The position numbers and the translations under genes are program-made. From Pedobacter sp. JY14-1 (lineage in GTDB: Bacteria > Bacteroidota > Bacteroidia > Sphingobacteriales > Sphingobacteriaceae), in the NCBI RefSeq assembly GCF_029269825.1, contig NZ_JARJHU010000003.1, forward strand, positions 286,475 to 350,474: DNA of 64,000 nt, in the 5' to 3' direction. Positions 55,566 through 64,000 of the stretch are shown here, in pieces. The first letter of the stretch is position 1. Every line of letters begins with the position of its first letter. Below the pieces are notes generated by a model. The model was not told the DNA's origin. It made no database searches and saw only the letters and a program-made list of their open reading frames with translations.

Positions 55566-56518
55566 TGGTGGCGAAGAAGATAATAATTTGCATAGCGTTA
55601 ATGCTCTTTGCCGCCTATGGGTTTACACAGGAGATAGACCGCTACAATCCGGATACGATCCGGACGATCCAGCTGGATTCTGTCATTAATATCAGGGCGC
55701 AAAAGTTTGGTGTGGAAACTTTTATCAATGCCATCGTTACGGATACGAGCTTTTACAAGGCCTTTCGTAACATGAAGAAATACACGTTCATTGCAGAAAA
55801 CAACATTTATACCTACGACCGGAAAAATAAGGTAGATGGACGCATTTACCGGAAGATCAGGCATACCAATACGGGGCCTAAGAAGATGGAATACCTGGCC
55901 AGACAGGATACGGGAAATGTGTACAAAAGAAACGGGAAGTACCAGCTCTATACCCTCGAAATGTTTGACTATATCTTCATGAATGCGTACCAGACTGGTT
56001 TTGTAGACGAGGGGCCCATGACTGCCGGCAAAGCAGGCAGTTCCAATGAAAGTTATAAGGACAAGCTGAAGACACTGATCTTTGCACCTGGCAAACCGAT
56101 TAAGGGCCTGCCTTTTATCGGCAGCAAGACGCAGATATTCACTCCGGATATGCGCCGGTATTACGATTACGCCTATAAGAGTGGTACCTATCTGGATTCT
56201 ATACCAGTTTACTGGTTCAGCGTAACGGTAAAAAAGGAGCTCAGTGCGCGTACAAAGGATGGTCTGATGATCAAGGAGCTCACCACCATCTTTGATAAGC
56301 GTAACTTTGAGATACTGGGCCGGTATGTAGATATGAAATACGACAACCTGCTTTTCAACTTTGATGTGCAGATGAATATTGAGACCAGCTACTTTGAAGG
56401 CGAAAAATTACCTGCAAAGGTAACTTATCAGGGCAACTGGGATTACCCCTTTAAGAAGAAGGAACGGGCAAGTTTTCTGATCCTTCACCGGGATTATCAC
56501 CTTGAAAAAGGGAAGTAA
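55565..56518 (+). CDS. Exported protein of unknown function
   Basis: The 317-residue protein has a signal peptide (KIIICIALMLFAAYGFTQ). The mature part is rich in Tyr, Lys and beta strands, with stretches like NMKKYTFIAENNIYTYDRKN and IKELTTIFDKRNFEILGRYV. No known domain is recognised by eye. It starts in the stop codon of the M20 gene (TAATG), so it is translationally coupled and co-transcribed. It may be a periplasmic or outer-membrane associated partner; this is inference. Confidence 0.78.
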   Translation: MVAKKIIICIALMLFAAYGFTQEIDRYNPDTIRTIQLDSVINIRAQKFGVETFINAIVTDTSFYKAFRNMKKYTFIAENNIYTYDRKNKVDGRIYRKIRHTNTGPKKMEYLARQDTGNVYKRNGKYQLYTLEMFDYIFMNAYQTGFVDEGPMTAGKAGSSNESYKDKLKTLIFAPGKPIKGLPFIGSKTQIFTPDMRRYYDYAYKSGTYLDSIPVYWFSVTVKKELSARTKDGLMIKELTTIFDKRNFEILGRYVDMKYDNLLFNFDVQMNIETSYFEGEKLPAKVTYQGNWDYPFKKKERASFLILHRDYHLEKGK

Positions 56519-56585
56519 TTGGCTAACTTCGCTACACAGCATATGCATCCTGAAACCAAATACTCAAAATAACGTGAAAACCACT

Positions 56586-57251
56586 ATGAAACAATTTTCG
56601 AAACCATTTGCCATGTGCGCAATCGTTGTGTTCGCAACAATCTTTATGGCCATGAAAGTAAAACCTAAGAAGATCATTTTCTTCGGAGATTCCATTACCC
56701 AGGCTGGCGTACAGCCGGGGGGCTATGTAGACCTGGTCAAAAAAGCTTTAGATGCTGCAAAATATGAAGTAATCGGTGCCGGCATTGGCGGAAATAAGGT
56801 TTATGACCTTTACCTGCGGATGGAAAAGGACGTACTGGAGAAAAAGCCGGATGTTGTGGTCATTTATATCGGCGTAAATGACGTATGGCATAAAAAACTC
56901 AGTAAAACCGGGACAGACTATGACAAATTCATTGGTTTTTATAATGCCCTGATCAAAAAGATACAGGACAACGGTGCCAGGGTCGTACTCTGCACACCGG
57001 CAGTGATCGGCGAGAAAAAGGACAACGCTAATGAAATGGATGCCGATCTGGACAAATACTCAGATGCCATCAGGAACATTGCAGCCAACAACAGTCTGCC
57101 GCTTTGCGACCTGAGAAACATCTTCAAAACCTACGACCGCGAAAACAATCCGGAAGACAAGGAAAAAGGCATACTCACAACTGACGGTGTCCACCTGAAC
57201 GAAAAGGGCAACCAGACACTGGCAGAGAAACTACTGCCGCTGGTAAAATAG
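56586..57251 (+). CDS. SGNH/GDSL hydrolase
   Basis: The product has 221 residues from ATG 56586, which begins an N-terminal hydrophobic segment (AMCAIVVFATIFMAM). The SGNH blocks are present: GDSITQAG (nucleophile Ser), GAGIGGNKV (Gly), IYIGVNDVWHK (Asn), and TDGVHLNEKG (Asp/His). Such enzymes are esterases or deacetylases acting on carbohydrates or lipids. Substrate unknown. An upstream in-frame extension is unlikely to be real. DnaG follows after 11 bp. Confidence 0.92.
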   Translation: MKQFSKPFAMCAIVVFATIFMAMKVKPKKIIFFGDSITQAGVQPGGYVDLVKKALDAAKYEVIGAGIGGNKVYDLYLRMEKDVLEKKPDVVVIYIGVNDVWHKKLSKTGTDYDKFIGFYNALIKKIQDNGARVVLCTPAVIGEKKDNANEMDADLDKYSDAIRNIAANNSLPLCDLRNIFKTYDRENNPEDKEKGILTTDGVHLNEKGNQTLAEKLLPLVK

Positions 57252-57262
57252 GATTCGCCGTT

Positions 57263-59224
57263 ATGATCAGCCAGGATACCATCAGCAAGATCATGGACAC
57301 CGTCCGTATTGAGGAAGTGGTGGGCGATTTTGTCGCGCTTAAAAAGCGGGGTTCCAGTCTGATTGGCAATTGTCCTTTCCACAACGAAAAGACACCCTCT
57401 TTCAATGTTTCCGTAGCCAAAGGCATTTACAAATGTTTTGGTTGCGGAAAGGGCGGCGATTCGGTCCATTTTATCATGGACCATGAGAAATACTCGTACC
57501 CCGAGGCACTGCGCTACCTGGCCAGTAAATACAATATTGAGGTTGAAGAGATCGCACAGTCGCCCCAGAACCTGGAAGTACAAAATGCCCGCGAAAGCCT
57601 GTTCATCGTTTCTGAATTCGCTGCAGATTATTTCGCAAAGCAATTGTGGGAGGAAGCGGAAGGAAGAGCCGTCGGCCTCAGCTATTTCAAGGAGCGGGGT
57701 TTCCGGGAAGACATCGTCAGGAAATTCCAGCTGGGCTATTCGCCGGAAGCCTGGGATGCGCTGATCCAGGCTGCCGGACACGCAGGGCATAAGGAAGAAT
57801 ACCTCGAGAAGACCGGTCTTGCGATACGCAACGACAAGGGTAAACTATATGACCGGTTCAGGGGAAGAGTAATGTTCCCTATCCACAATTTCACGGGCCG
57901 GATCATCGGCTTTGGCGGAAGGACACTGAAGACCGAAAAGAGTGTTCCCAAATATGTAAACTCACCGGAGAGCGACATTTACCACAAGTCGAATGTGCTC
58001 TACGGGCTTTTTCATGCCAAGAAAGCCATCCGGGATGCGGACAACTGTTACCTGGCGGAAGGTTATGCCGATGTGCTTTCGGTGCACCAGGCGGGTGTAG
58101 AGAACGTAGTTGCCTCTTCGGGGACTTCGCTGACTACCGAACAGATCCGGCTGATCGCCAGGTTTACCCAGAACGTAACCATTTTATACGATGGTGACGC
58201 GGCCGGGATCAAGGCTTCGCTGCGCGGGCTGGATATGATCCTGGAGGAAGGGCTTAACGTAAAGGTCGTTTCTTTTCCGGACGGCGATGACCCCGATTCC
58301 TATATGCATAAAGTAGGCGCAGGGGAGTTCCGGAAATATATTGAGCAAAACCGTAAGGATTTCATCCTGTACAAAGCGGATATGCTGCTGAAGGAAGCGG
58401 GTAATGATCCGATCAGGAAGGCCGGTATCATCAGGGATATTGTAGAAAGTATCGCTAAGATACCCGACGAGATCAAAGCTTCGGTGTTCATCAGGGAATG
58501 CAGCGGTCTGCTGCAGATCGAAGAACGGACACTGCTGTCGGAGCTTAATAAAATTCGCGCTGCCAAACTTAAAAAGTCCGCAAATGCAACGCAGAACAGG
58601 CAGGCGCAGCAGGATTATCCACAGGACCTTCCGCCTGACGATCTTTTTGAAAGCCCGGACGAACAGGCCCCGTTTGCTCCTGACACCGAAAAGGAAAATA
58701 ACGCCATACAGGAAAGAGAGATTGTCCGGCTGCTCCTGGCCTACGGGCACGAGCTGGTCAACTGGGATGGGATAGACAACCTGTATATCGGTTCCTTTAT
58801 TATGCAGAACCTCGCCGATGTCAACTTTGAGGATCCGCTCTGCAGGCGGGTGATCGATACTTACCGGGAAGATATCGAAAACGGGCACCTGCCCGTGGCG
58901 AACCAGTTTATCCAGGGGCCGGACCGGGAGATCGCCAATCTGGCCATCACGCTTTCCACTTCGCCTTATGCGCTGAGTGAAAACTGGGAAAACAAACACA
59001 ATATTTATGTCAGGGACGAGACGGTGAATCTGAAGTCAACGGTGTTCGGGGGGCTGTATCACCTTAAAAAGAGTAAGATCGGTAAAATGCTTTCGGAGAT
59101 TACCAGAGAACTGGAAAAAGAGGCAGATCCTGTGAACCAGGAGATACTGATGCAGCGGTATATGCTCATTAAAGGAGTTGAACGCGATATCTCAAAATAC
59201 CTGGGAACGGTAATCCTCAAATAA
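57263..59224 (+). CDS. dnaG: DNA primase DnaG
   Basis: The 653-residue primase makes RNA primers for replication. Seen: CHC2 zinc finger (CPFHNEKTPSFNV to CFGCGKGGD, cysteines and His near residues 36-63), the catalytic core, and the TOPRIM motifs YLAEGYADVLSVHQAG and LYDGDAAGIKASLRGLDM. The C-terminal part, after a low-complexity QNRQAQQDYPQDLPPDD linker, is the helicase-binding region. Start at ATG 57263, 11 bp after the SGNH hydrolase stop. Confidence 0.97.
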   Translation: MISQDTISKIMDTVRIEEVVGDFVALKKRGSSLIGNCPFHNEKTPSFNVSVAKGIYKCFGCGKGGDSVHFIMDHEKYSYPEALRYLASKYNIEVEEIAQSPQNLEVQNARESLFIVSEFAADYFAKQLWEEAEGRAVGLSYFKERGFREDIVRKFQLGYSPEAWDALIQAAGHAGHKEEYLEKTGLAIRNDKGKLYDRFRGRVMFPIHNFTGRIIGFGGRTLKTEKSVPKYVNSPESDIYHKSNVLYGLFHAKKAIRDADNCYLAEGYADVLSVHQAGVENVVASSGTSLTTEQIRLIARFTQNVTILYDGDAAGIKASLRGLDMILEEGLNVKVVSFPDGDDPDSYMHKVGAGEFRKYIEQNRKDFILYKADMLLKEAGNDPIRKAGIIRDIVESIAKIPDEIKASVFIRECSGLLQIEERTLLSELNKIRAAKLKKSANATQNRQAQQDYPQDLPPDDLFESPDEQAPFAPDTEKENNAIQEREIVRLLLAYGHELVNWDGIDNLYIGSFIMQNLADVNFEDPLCRRVIDTYREDIENGHLPVANQFIQGPDREIANLAITLSTSPYALSENWENKHNIYVRDETVNLKSTVFGGLYHLKKSKIGKMLSEITRELEKEADPVNQEILMQRYMLIKGVERDISKYLGTVILK

Positions 59225-59225
59225 T

Positions 59226-59588
59226 ATGGCCAGTCATAACGACCTTGGAAAGCGTGGGGAACAGATTGCAAAGGAGTACCTGGAAAACCTGGGGTACCGC
59301 ATCCTGCATGTAAACTGGAAATATGGACGTGCCGAGGTAGATGTGATCGCTGACCAGGATGGAGTCGTTATTTTTATTGAGGTGAAGACCCGGACCTCCG
59401 CAGATTACGGAATGCCGGAAGATTTTGTCTGCATCAAAAAGGAACGTCAGCTGGAATATGCCTCATCCGGCTATATCGAAATGACCGGTCATCAGGGAGA
59501 GATCCGCTTTGATGTTATTGCAATTCTATTTGAAAATAAAGACATTTACACCCTAAACCATATTGAAGATGCATTCTGGCCCAGTTAA
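59226..59588 (+). CDS. YraN family (UPF0102) endonuclease-like protein
   Basis: The 120-residue protein matches YraN: LGKRGEQIAKEYLENLGYRI, then NWKYGRAEVDVIADQDGVVI, and the nuclease-like FIEVKTRT motif (Glu and Lys of a Holliday-junction resolvase-like fold). The function is not well established. It starts one base after dnaG ends and overlaps the following gene by 20 bp. Confidence 0.93.
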   Translation: MASHNDLGKRGEQIAKEYLENLGYRILHVNWKYGRAEVDVIADQDGVVIFIEVKTRTSADYGMPEDFVCIKKERQLEYASSGYIEMTGHQGEIRFDVIAILFENKDIYTLNHIEDAFWPS

Positions 59589-60660
59589 CAACAACCTGCG
59601 CTTTACCGCCATAGTTTTCATTTTAAGCATTGCCTTTACCCTTCTTTATTCCTGCAAGGACAAGCCTCAGGTTTCAGGGGTCAGTTTTGCCACCCCGGAG
59701 CAGGGACAGAAGTTTAGCCTCGGACAGAGCGTCCCGGTTGCACTTGATATTCCCGAAGGTGAACAAGTGAGCGGTGTAACTTACCTGATCGATGGCAAAC
59801 CCGCGGGCACCAGCGGCAGCGCAGGTACTTTTCATCTTAAAACGGAAGGACAGGCTGTCGGTTACAAGATCATTACTGCCATTGTCGATCGTGAGGGTAC
59901 AAAGGACACGGCTACCATAAACATACTGCTCACATCGGGCAGGGCGCCGAAGGAATACACTTATAAAGTAATCAGGACCTATCCGCACGATACAAGCTCC
60001 TATACCCAGGGACTGGAATATCACGGGGGCCGTCTGCTGGAGAGCACCGGGCAGGAAGGCCACTCTACTTTGCGCTGGGTTGACCTGAACTCCGGAAAAG
60101 CGCTGCAGCGCATCGACCTGGAACCTCAGTATTTCGGGGAAGGTGCAACCCTGGCCGGCGACAAAATCCCGATGCTGACCTACAAGCAGAATGCAGGTTT
60201 TGTGTATGACGCAAAGACCTTCAAGCGCCTGGGCACATTTCCCTACAGTACCAGCAGGGAAGGCTGGGGCCTTTGTTTTGATGGTGTACATCTGATCATG
60301 TCTGACGGATCAAACCGGTTGTACTTCATGAACAAGGATACGTACAAGGATGAAAAAGTCATTGATGTATATGACGATAAAGGTCCGGTAGATCAGCTCA
60401 ATGAACTGGAACTCATCAACGGAAAGCTTTACGCCAATGTTTACCAGCAGAACTATATCGTGGTGATCGATCCGAATACCGGTATTGTAGAAGAAAAGAT
60501 AGACCTGAACGGGCTATTGCCACAGGGTTATTTTAAAGAAGAGATCGATGTGCTGAACAACGTATTGAATGGTATCGCCTGGGATAAACAAGGCAAACGG
60601 CTCTTTGTAACGGGAAAGAAATGGCCGCATCTGTTTGAGATCGCGGTAGTGCCTAAGTAG
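59569..60660 (+). CDS. Glutaminyl-peptide cyclotransferase lipoprotein (plant/bacterial QC type)
   Basis: The product has 363 residues from ATG 59569, preferred over TTG 59563. A lipoprotein signal ends TLLYSCKDKP. An Ig-like domain (SLGQSVPVALDIPEGEQVSG) is followed by a five-bladed propeller starting YTYKVIRTYPHDTSSYTQGL, the Glu_cyclase_2 signature, with EGWGLCFDGVHLIMSDGS and LNGIAWDKQGKRLFVTGK. Enzymes of this family cyclise N-terminal Gln to pyroglutamate, which is found on exported proteins of Bacteroidota after signal cleavage. It overlaps yraN by 20 bp. Confidence 0.92.
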   Translation: MHSGPVNNNLRFTAIVFILSIAFTLLYSCKDKPQVSGVSFATPEQGQKFSLGQSVPVALDIPEGEQVSGVTYLIDGKPAGTSGSAGTFHLKTEGQAVGYKIITAIVDREGTKDTATINILLTSGRAPKEYTYKVIRTYPHDTSSYTQGLEYHGGRLLESTGQEGHSTLRWVDLNSGKALQRIDLEPQYFGEGATLAGDKIPMLTYKQNAGFVYDAKTFKRLGTFPYSTSREGWGLCFDGVHLIMSDGSNRLYFMNKDTYKDEKVIDVYDDKGPVDQLNELELINGKLYANVYQQNYIVVIDPNTGIVEEKIDLNGLLPQGYFKEEIDVLNNVLNGIAWDKQGKRLFVTGKKWPHLFEIAVVPK

Positions 60661-60718
60661 GCGCAGCCGAAACAAAGCAATTGAAAAAAAAGTAATTAAA
60701 GGAAAAACAAATAAAACA

Positions 60719-60745
60719 AAAAAGGCCGGAGAACCCGGCCTTTTA
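60719..60745. terminator. Bidirectional terminator
   Basis: A 10-bp inverted repeat (AAAAGGCCGG at 60720-60729, CCGGCCTTTT at 60735-60744) with a 5-base loop lies between the convergent glutaminyl cyclase and DUF4251 genes. T-runs exist on both strands. Confidence 0.85.
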
Positions 60746-60747
60746 TA

Positions 60748-61293
60748 TTATCTACTCAGTTCGCTTTTCGTGGGAGCGGACGGTTCGCTGATATACCCGT
60801 TAAAGGTAATGGGCTGCCTGTTGTTGCTGGTAACGCTCAGAGAGGCATAACCGTTCTGGCTGATATTCAGTGTCATCGTTTGTACGTCACGGTCGTTCTT
60901 AGGCTTAATGGTAATGACGTAGTTTCCTTTCTTTTTCTTTTCGCTGATATAGCTGAAATTTTCCGACTTCAGTTTAATGCCCGAATCGTTGATGTCACGC
61001 TGCGGAGAGAAAGCCCTGCCATAATAAGGCAGATAAGCTTCTACCTGTTCTTTGCCGATCTTCAGCTGGTAGTCGGAGCCATTCAACTGGATGGCATTGC
61101 CGGACTGCCCGCCTGGCATTTTACTTAAGACAGCGTTAATGTCTGCACCGGACAATGGGTAAGCAGTTGTAGCGTTAAACACCAGGTTCTTGCTTTCTAC
61201 CAGCCTCGCGGTGGTTTCCTTATCGGTCTGTGCCGATACCTGCACTGTTGCCAAAACTGCAGCAGCGACTAAAAAGCTTTTTAAATTCTTCAT
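60748..61293 (-). CDS. DUF4251 domain protein
   Basis: The 181-residue product starts at ATG 61293. It has a signal peptide (SFLVAAAVLATVQVSAQ) and the DUF4251 pattern in the mature part: ATTAYPLSGADINAVLSKM, then LPYYGRAFSPQRDI, and a closing ISEPSAPTKSEL. DUF4251 is a Bacteroidota exported domain of unknown function. The gene is isolated between a terminator shared with the glutaminyl cyclase and the pgi terminator. Confidence 0.88.
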   Translation of the reverse strand: MKNLKSFLVAAAVLATVQVSAQTDKETTARLVESKNLVFNATTAYPLSGADINAVLSKMPGGQSGNAIQLNGSDYQLKIGKEQVEAYLPYYGRAFSPQRDINDSGIKLKSENFSYISEKKKKGNYVITIKPKNDRDVQTMTLNISQNGYASLSVTSNNRQPITFNGYISEPSAPTKSELSR

Positions 61294-61320
61294 AACCAAT
61301 GGATTTATAACTCAATATAC

Positions 61321-61355
61321 AAAAAAGCCTGGTAAATGTTTAGTTCACCGGGCTA
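61321..61355 (-). terminator. Rho-independent terminator of pgi
   Basis: On the minus strand AGCCCGGTGAA pairs with TTTACCAGGCT (one mismatch and one wobble) around a short loop, followed by a T6 run. It lies downstream of the pgi stop. Confidence 0.75.
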
Positions 61356-61376
61356 AATTACTTTTTTCTGAGAATC

Positions 61377-63023
61377 TTACCTCCAGGCCTTATACTGGTT
61401 GATGAGCCCGTTGGTGGAACCGTCATGTGAAGATACCGGGGCATCGCCTTTCAGTTCAGGCAAAATGCTCTTTGCGAGTTGTTTGCCCAGTTCTACACCC
61501 CACTGGTCAAAACTGAAGATATTCCAGATGATGCCCTGCACAAATATCTTATGTTCGTAGAAGGCGATCAGGCTGCCCAGACTGAATGGTGTTACCTTCT
61601 TCAGCAGGATGGAATTGGTCGGCCTGTTGCCTTCAAAGACTTTAAAAGGCGCCAGTTTTTCAATTTCTCCGGCAGACTTGCCTTCCTTTTTCAATTCTTC
61701 TTCCACCTGTTCATAGGTCTTGCCGTTCATCAGGGCTTCGGTCTGCGCAAAAAAGTTGGACAATAAGATCGGATGGTGTTCCCCGATCGGGTTCAGGCTT
61801 TGTGCAGGTGCAATAAAGTCACATGGGATCAGCCTGGTGCCCTGGTGGATCAGCTGGTAAAAAGCATGCTGGCCGTTGGTGCCCGGTTCGCCCCAGATGA
61901 CCGGCCCGGTTTCGTACGTCACGTCATTGCCGTTACGGTCTACATGCTTGCCGTTACTTTCCATGTCACCCTGCTGGAAATACGCGGCAAAACGGTGCAT
62001 ATACTGGTCATAAGGCAATATCGCCTGGGTTTCGGCCCCAAAGAAATTGATGTACCAGACCCCGATCATGCCCAGGATCACCGGTATGTTGATCTCGAAT
62101 TCTGCCGTCTCAAAATGTTCGTCTGCGGCATGCGCGCCTGCCAATAGTTGTTTGAAGTGATCAAAGCCAATGCTTAACGCAATCGGAAGGCCTATCGCAC
62201 TCCACAGGGAATAGCGCCCGCCTACCCAGTCCCAGAACTCAAACATGTTTTCGGTATCGATACCAAAGGCCGAAACGTCCTTTGCGTTGGTGGACAGTGC
62301 GGCGAAGTGCTTCGCGATGTCTTCCTGACTGCCCCCTTTTCCCAGGAACCAGTCACGCGCCGTATGTGCATTGGTCATCGTTTCCTGTGTGGTAAAGGTC
62401 TTGGACGCCACCAGGAACAAAGTCGTTTCCGGATCCAGGCCCTTCAGGGTCTCGGCAATGTGCGTACCGTCGATATTGGATACGAAGTGCATGTTCAGGT
62501 GATTCTTATAGGCCTTCAGCGCTTCGGTCACCATGACCGGGCCCAGGTCGGAGCCGCCGATGCCGATGTTCACCACATCGGTAATGGCCTTCCCGGTATA
62601 ACCTTTCCATTCACCCGATATGACAGCCTCACTGAACTTTTCCATTTTGGCCAGCACCCGGTGCACATCTTCTACTACATTCTTCCCCTCAGCAATGATT
62701 TCTGCGTTTTCCGGGGCCCTAAGCGCGATATGCAATACCTGCCTGCCTTCTGTCTGGTTGATCTTCTCCCCACTGAACATGGCCTTGATCGCCTCGTCCA
62801 GTTTGCACTCACGGGCCAGCTGGATCAGCAGGGCAAGCGTCGTGTCATCGATCCGGTTTTTAGAGTAGTCTACCAGGATATCCCCGAAGATCAGGGAGAA
62901 TTTCTCGAAGCGGCCTTCGTCTTCTGCAAACAGTTGTTTCAGGTTCTTTTCATTGATACTGATGAAGTGATCAGCAAGATATTTATAAGCAGCGGTTTCT
63001 GTAAAATTGATTGTAGGGAACAT
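61377..63023 (-). CDS. pgi: Glucose-6-phosphate isomerase
   Basis: This is the glycolytic isomerase of the cytoplasm. The product has 548 residues from ATG 63023, chosen because the conserved protein begins [16 protein letters not shown]; an 11-codon upstream extension is unlikely. Signatures seen: [18 protein letters not shown], the PGI motif [32 protein letters not shown], and [13 protein letters not shown]. It diverges from prfB, whose start lies about 65 bp away. Confidence 0.97.
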   Translation of the reverse strand: MFPTINFTETAAYKYLADHFISINEKNLKQLFAEDEGRFEKFSLIFGDILVDYSKNRIDDTTLALLIQLARECKLDEAIKAMFSGEKINQTEGRQVLHIALRAPENAEIIAEGKNVVEDVHRVLAKMEKFSEAVISGEWKGYTGKAITDVVNIGIGGSDLGPVMVTEALKAYKNHLNMHFVSNIDGTHIAETLKGLDPETTLFLVASKTFTTQETMTNAHTARDWFLGKGGSQEDIAKHFAALSTNAKDVSAFGIDTENMFEFWDWVGGRYSLWSAIGLPIALSIGFDHFKQLLAGAHAADEHFETAEFEINIPVILGMIGVWYINFFGAETQAILPYDQYMHRFAAYFQQGDMESNGKHVDRNGNDVTYETGPVIWGEPGTNGQHAFYQLIHQGTRLIPCDFIAPAQSLNPIGEHHPILLSNFFAQTEALMNGKTYEQVEEELKKEGKSAGEIEKLAPFKVFEGNRPTNSILLKKVTPFSLGSLIAFYEHKIFVQGIIWNIFSFDQWGVELGKQLAKSILPELKGDAPVSSHDGSTNGLINQYKAWR

Positions 63024-63087
63024 AATAAAATTTGTGTTTGTGTAAATGTAATGCATTTCTTTTAGTCTTTTAGCTATGTTTGCATTT

Positions 63088-64000
63088 ATGACAAAAGAAC
63101 AGATTCAGGATTTAAGGGACAGAGTAGCGTCCCTGAGGAGGCATCTTTGACGTCGAAACACGACTTGAAGAAATACATGTAGAACAACAGCGCACGCTCG
63201 ACCCCAACTTCTGGGACGACCCCAAAAGAGCCGAGCAGATCCTTGCGGAGATCAATTCCAAGAAGAAATGGACCGATGCCTGGCAACAGGCCAACGGGGC
63301 GCTGGAAGACACCGAAGTACTTTTTGAATTCCTTCAGGCCGGTGATGCCAGCCCTGAGGAAATGCAGGAGCAATATGACAAAGCCCTCGGTATTATCGAG
63401 GAGCTGGAACTGAAGAACATGCTCAGCAGCAAGGAGGACCAGTTGCAGGCCGTGATGCAGATCACTGCCGGTGCAGGAGGTACCGAGAGTTGCGACTGGG
63501 CCAGTATGCTCATGCGCATGTATATTATGTGGGGCGAAAAGAATGGCTATAAGGTGACCGAGCAGGATTACCAGGAAGGCGATGTGGCCGGTGTAAAGTC
63601 GGTAACGCTCCAGTTTAACGGGGACTTCTCTTACGGCTACCTCAAGGGGGAAAATGGCGTACACCGCCTGGTGCGCATCTCACCCTTCGATTCCAATGCC
63701 CGCAGACATACTTCATTTGCTTCTGTCTATGTCTATCCCCTGGTAGACGATACGATCGACATTGAAATTAAGGATGCCGATATCGAATTTGAGACTTTTC
63801 GTTCAGGTGGTGCCGGCGGTCAGAACGTAAACAAAGTAGAGACTGCGGTGCGGCTTTATCACAAGCCCTCAGGCATCATTATCAAGAACCAGGAGTCGCG
63901 CTCGCAGCTGCAAAATAAGGAGAATGCCATCCGCCTGCTTAAGTCTCAGCTTTACGAGCTGGAAATGCGTAAACGTATGGAGGCCGTGGCGGCCATTGAG
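63088..64000 (+). CDS. prfB: Peptide chain release factor 2 with programmed +1 frameshift (cut by window edge)
   Basis: ATG 63088 opens a 20-codon stretch ([20 protein letters not shown]) ended by in-frame TGA at 63148-63150. A +1 shift at CTT TGA C continues in the second frame from GAC 63149 to the window end. Downstream are the RF2 hallmarks [13 protein letters not shown] (stop-codon recognition loop) and [17 protein letters not shown] (peptidyl-tRNA hydrolysis GGQ). An in-frame ATG at 63076 is an alternative start. RF2 reads UAA and UGA; the shift is autoregulatory in other bacteria. The C-terminus lies outside the window. Confidence 0.96.
63136..63151 (+). promoter_or_regulatory. RF2 frameshift signal
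   Basis: AGGAGG at 63136-63141, a 3-base spacer CAT, then CTT TGA C (63145-63151). This is the canonical arrangement in which a Shine-Dalgarno-like element three bases before CTTTGAC promotes the +1 shift when RF2 is scarce. Confidence 0.95.

Noticed and set aside
63075..63082. TATGTTTG resembling a -7 promoter element before prfB
   Set aside because: It would place the transcription start at or after the likely ATG and there is no -33 element at the right distance.
1..64000. tRNA, rRNA, CRISPR arrays, insertion sequences or prophage genes
   Set aside because: No tRNA-like cloverleaf, repeat-spacer array, transposase or phage gene was recognised in the gaps or coding regions read by eye.

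Overview
The window looks like a chromosomal segment of a Bacteroidota bacterium, most probably a Pedobacter-like member of the Sphingobacteriaceae. The reasons are protein families seen directly: a type IX secretion PorP/SprF protein beside a very large PKD protein with a gliding-motility type C-terminal domain, an ECF sigma / FecR / STN-TonB receptor / DUF4249 operon, GH97 and GH16 enzymes, a long Bacteroidota-style SecA, DUF4251, and lipoproteins with Cys-Lys-Lys after the lipobox. Coding density is high and no rRNA or tRNA gene was recognised. The species cannot be named from this sequence alone.

Layout. 1-6644: an RDD membrane protein (cut by the left edge, minus strand) diverges from a tightly packed SpoIIM / membrane protein / DUF4129 / DUF4350 / MoxR ATPase / DUF58 operon. 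6651-13808 (minus): L-serine dehydratase, then a PorP/SprF protein and its probable 1550-residue T9SS-secreted partner. 13908-20820 (minus): groEL, groES, secG, a TPR protein, an LptE-type lipoprotein, a sigma-54 activator and miaB. 20926-24182 (plus): four overlapping or abutting surface-sugar genes (methyltransferase, glycosyltransferase, FdtA-like ketoisomerase, FdtB-like aminotransferase). 24236-33318 (plus): CHRD lipoprotein, ECF sigma factor, FecR, TonB receptor, DUF4249 lipoprotein and two tandem AsmA-like paralogues. 33330-42448: mixed accessory stretch with an orphan CheB esterase, GH97, two small or unknown lipoproteins, an outer-membrane transporter-like protein, an orphan 281-residue protein behind a repeat/hairpin region, GH16 and a DPP-IV type peptidase. 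42549-49881: ilvE, a SerB phosphatase fused to SerA remnants, an SDR, an arginase-fold protein with lost metal ligands, a TlpA-like thioredoxin and purD. 50034-64000: secA, SPOR protein, M20 amidohydrolase, an unknown exported protein, SGNH hydrolase, dnaG, yraN, glutaminyl cyclase, DUF4251, pgi, and prfB with its programmed frameshift, cut by the right edge.

The most interesting items are: the SerB-SerA chimera lacking the NAD domain; the arginase-fold protein missing three metal ligands; the MoxR/DUF58/DUF4129/DUF4350/SpoIIM/RDD module; the prfB frameshift site with an intact AGGAGG in a phylum that rarely uses Shine-Dalgarno sites; the 11-bp direct repeats plus 15-bp hairpin at 38522-38579 next to an orphan gene; and a 55-residue lipoprotein at 37908-38075 that is easily missed. 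No CRISPR array, prophage, transposase or obvious defence system was seen.
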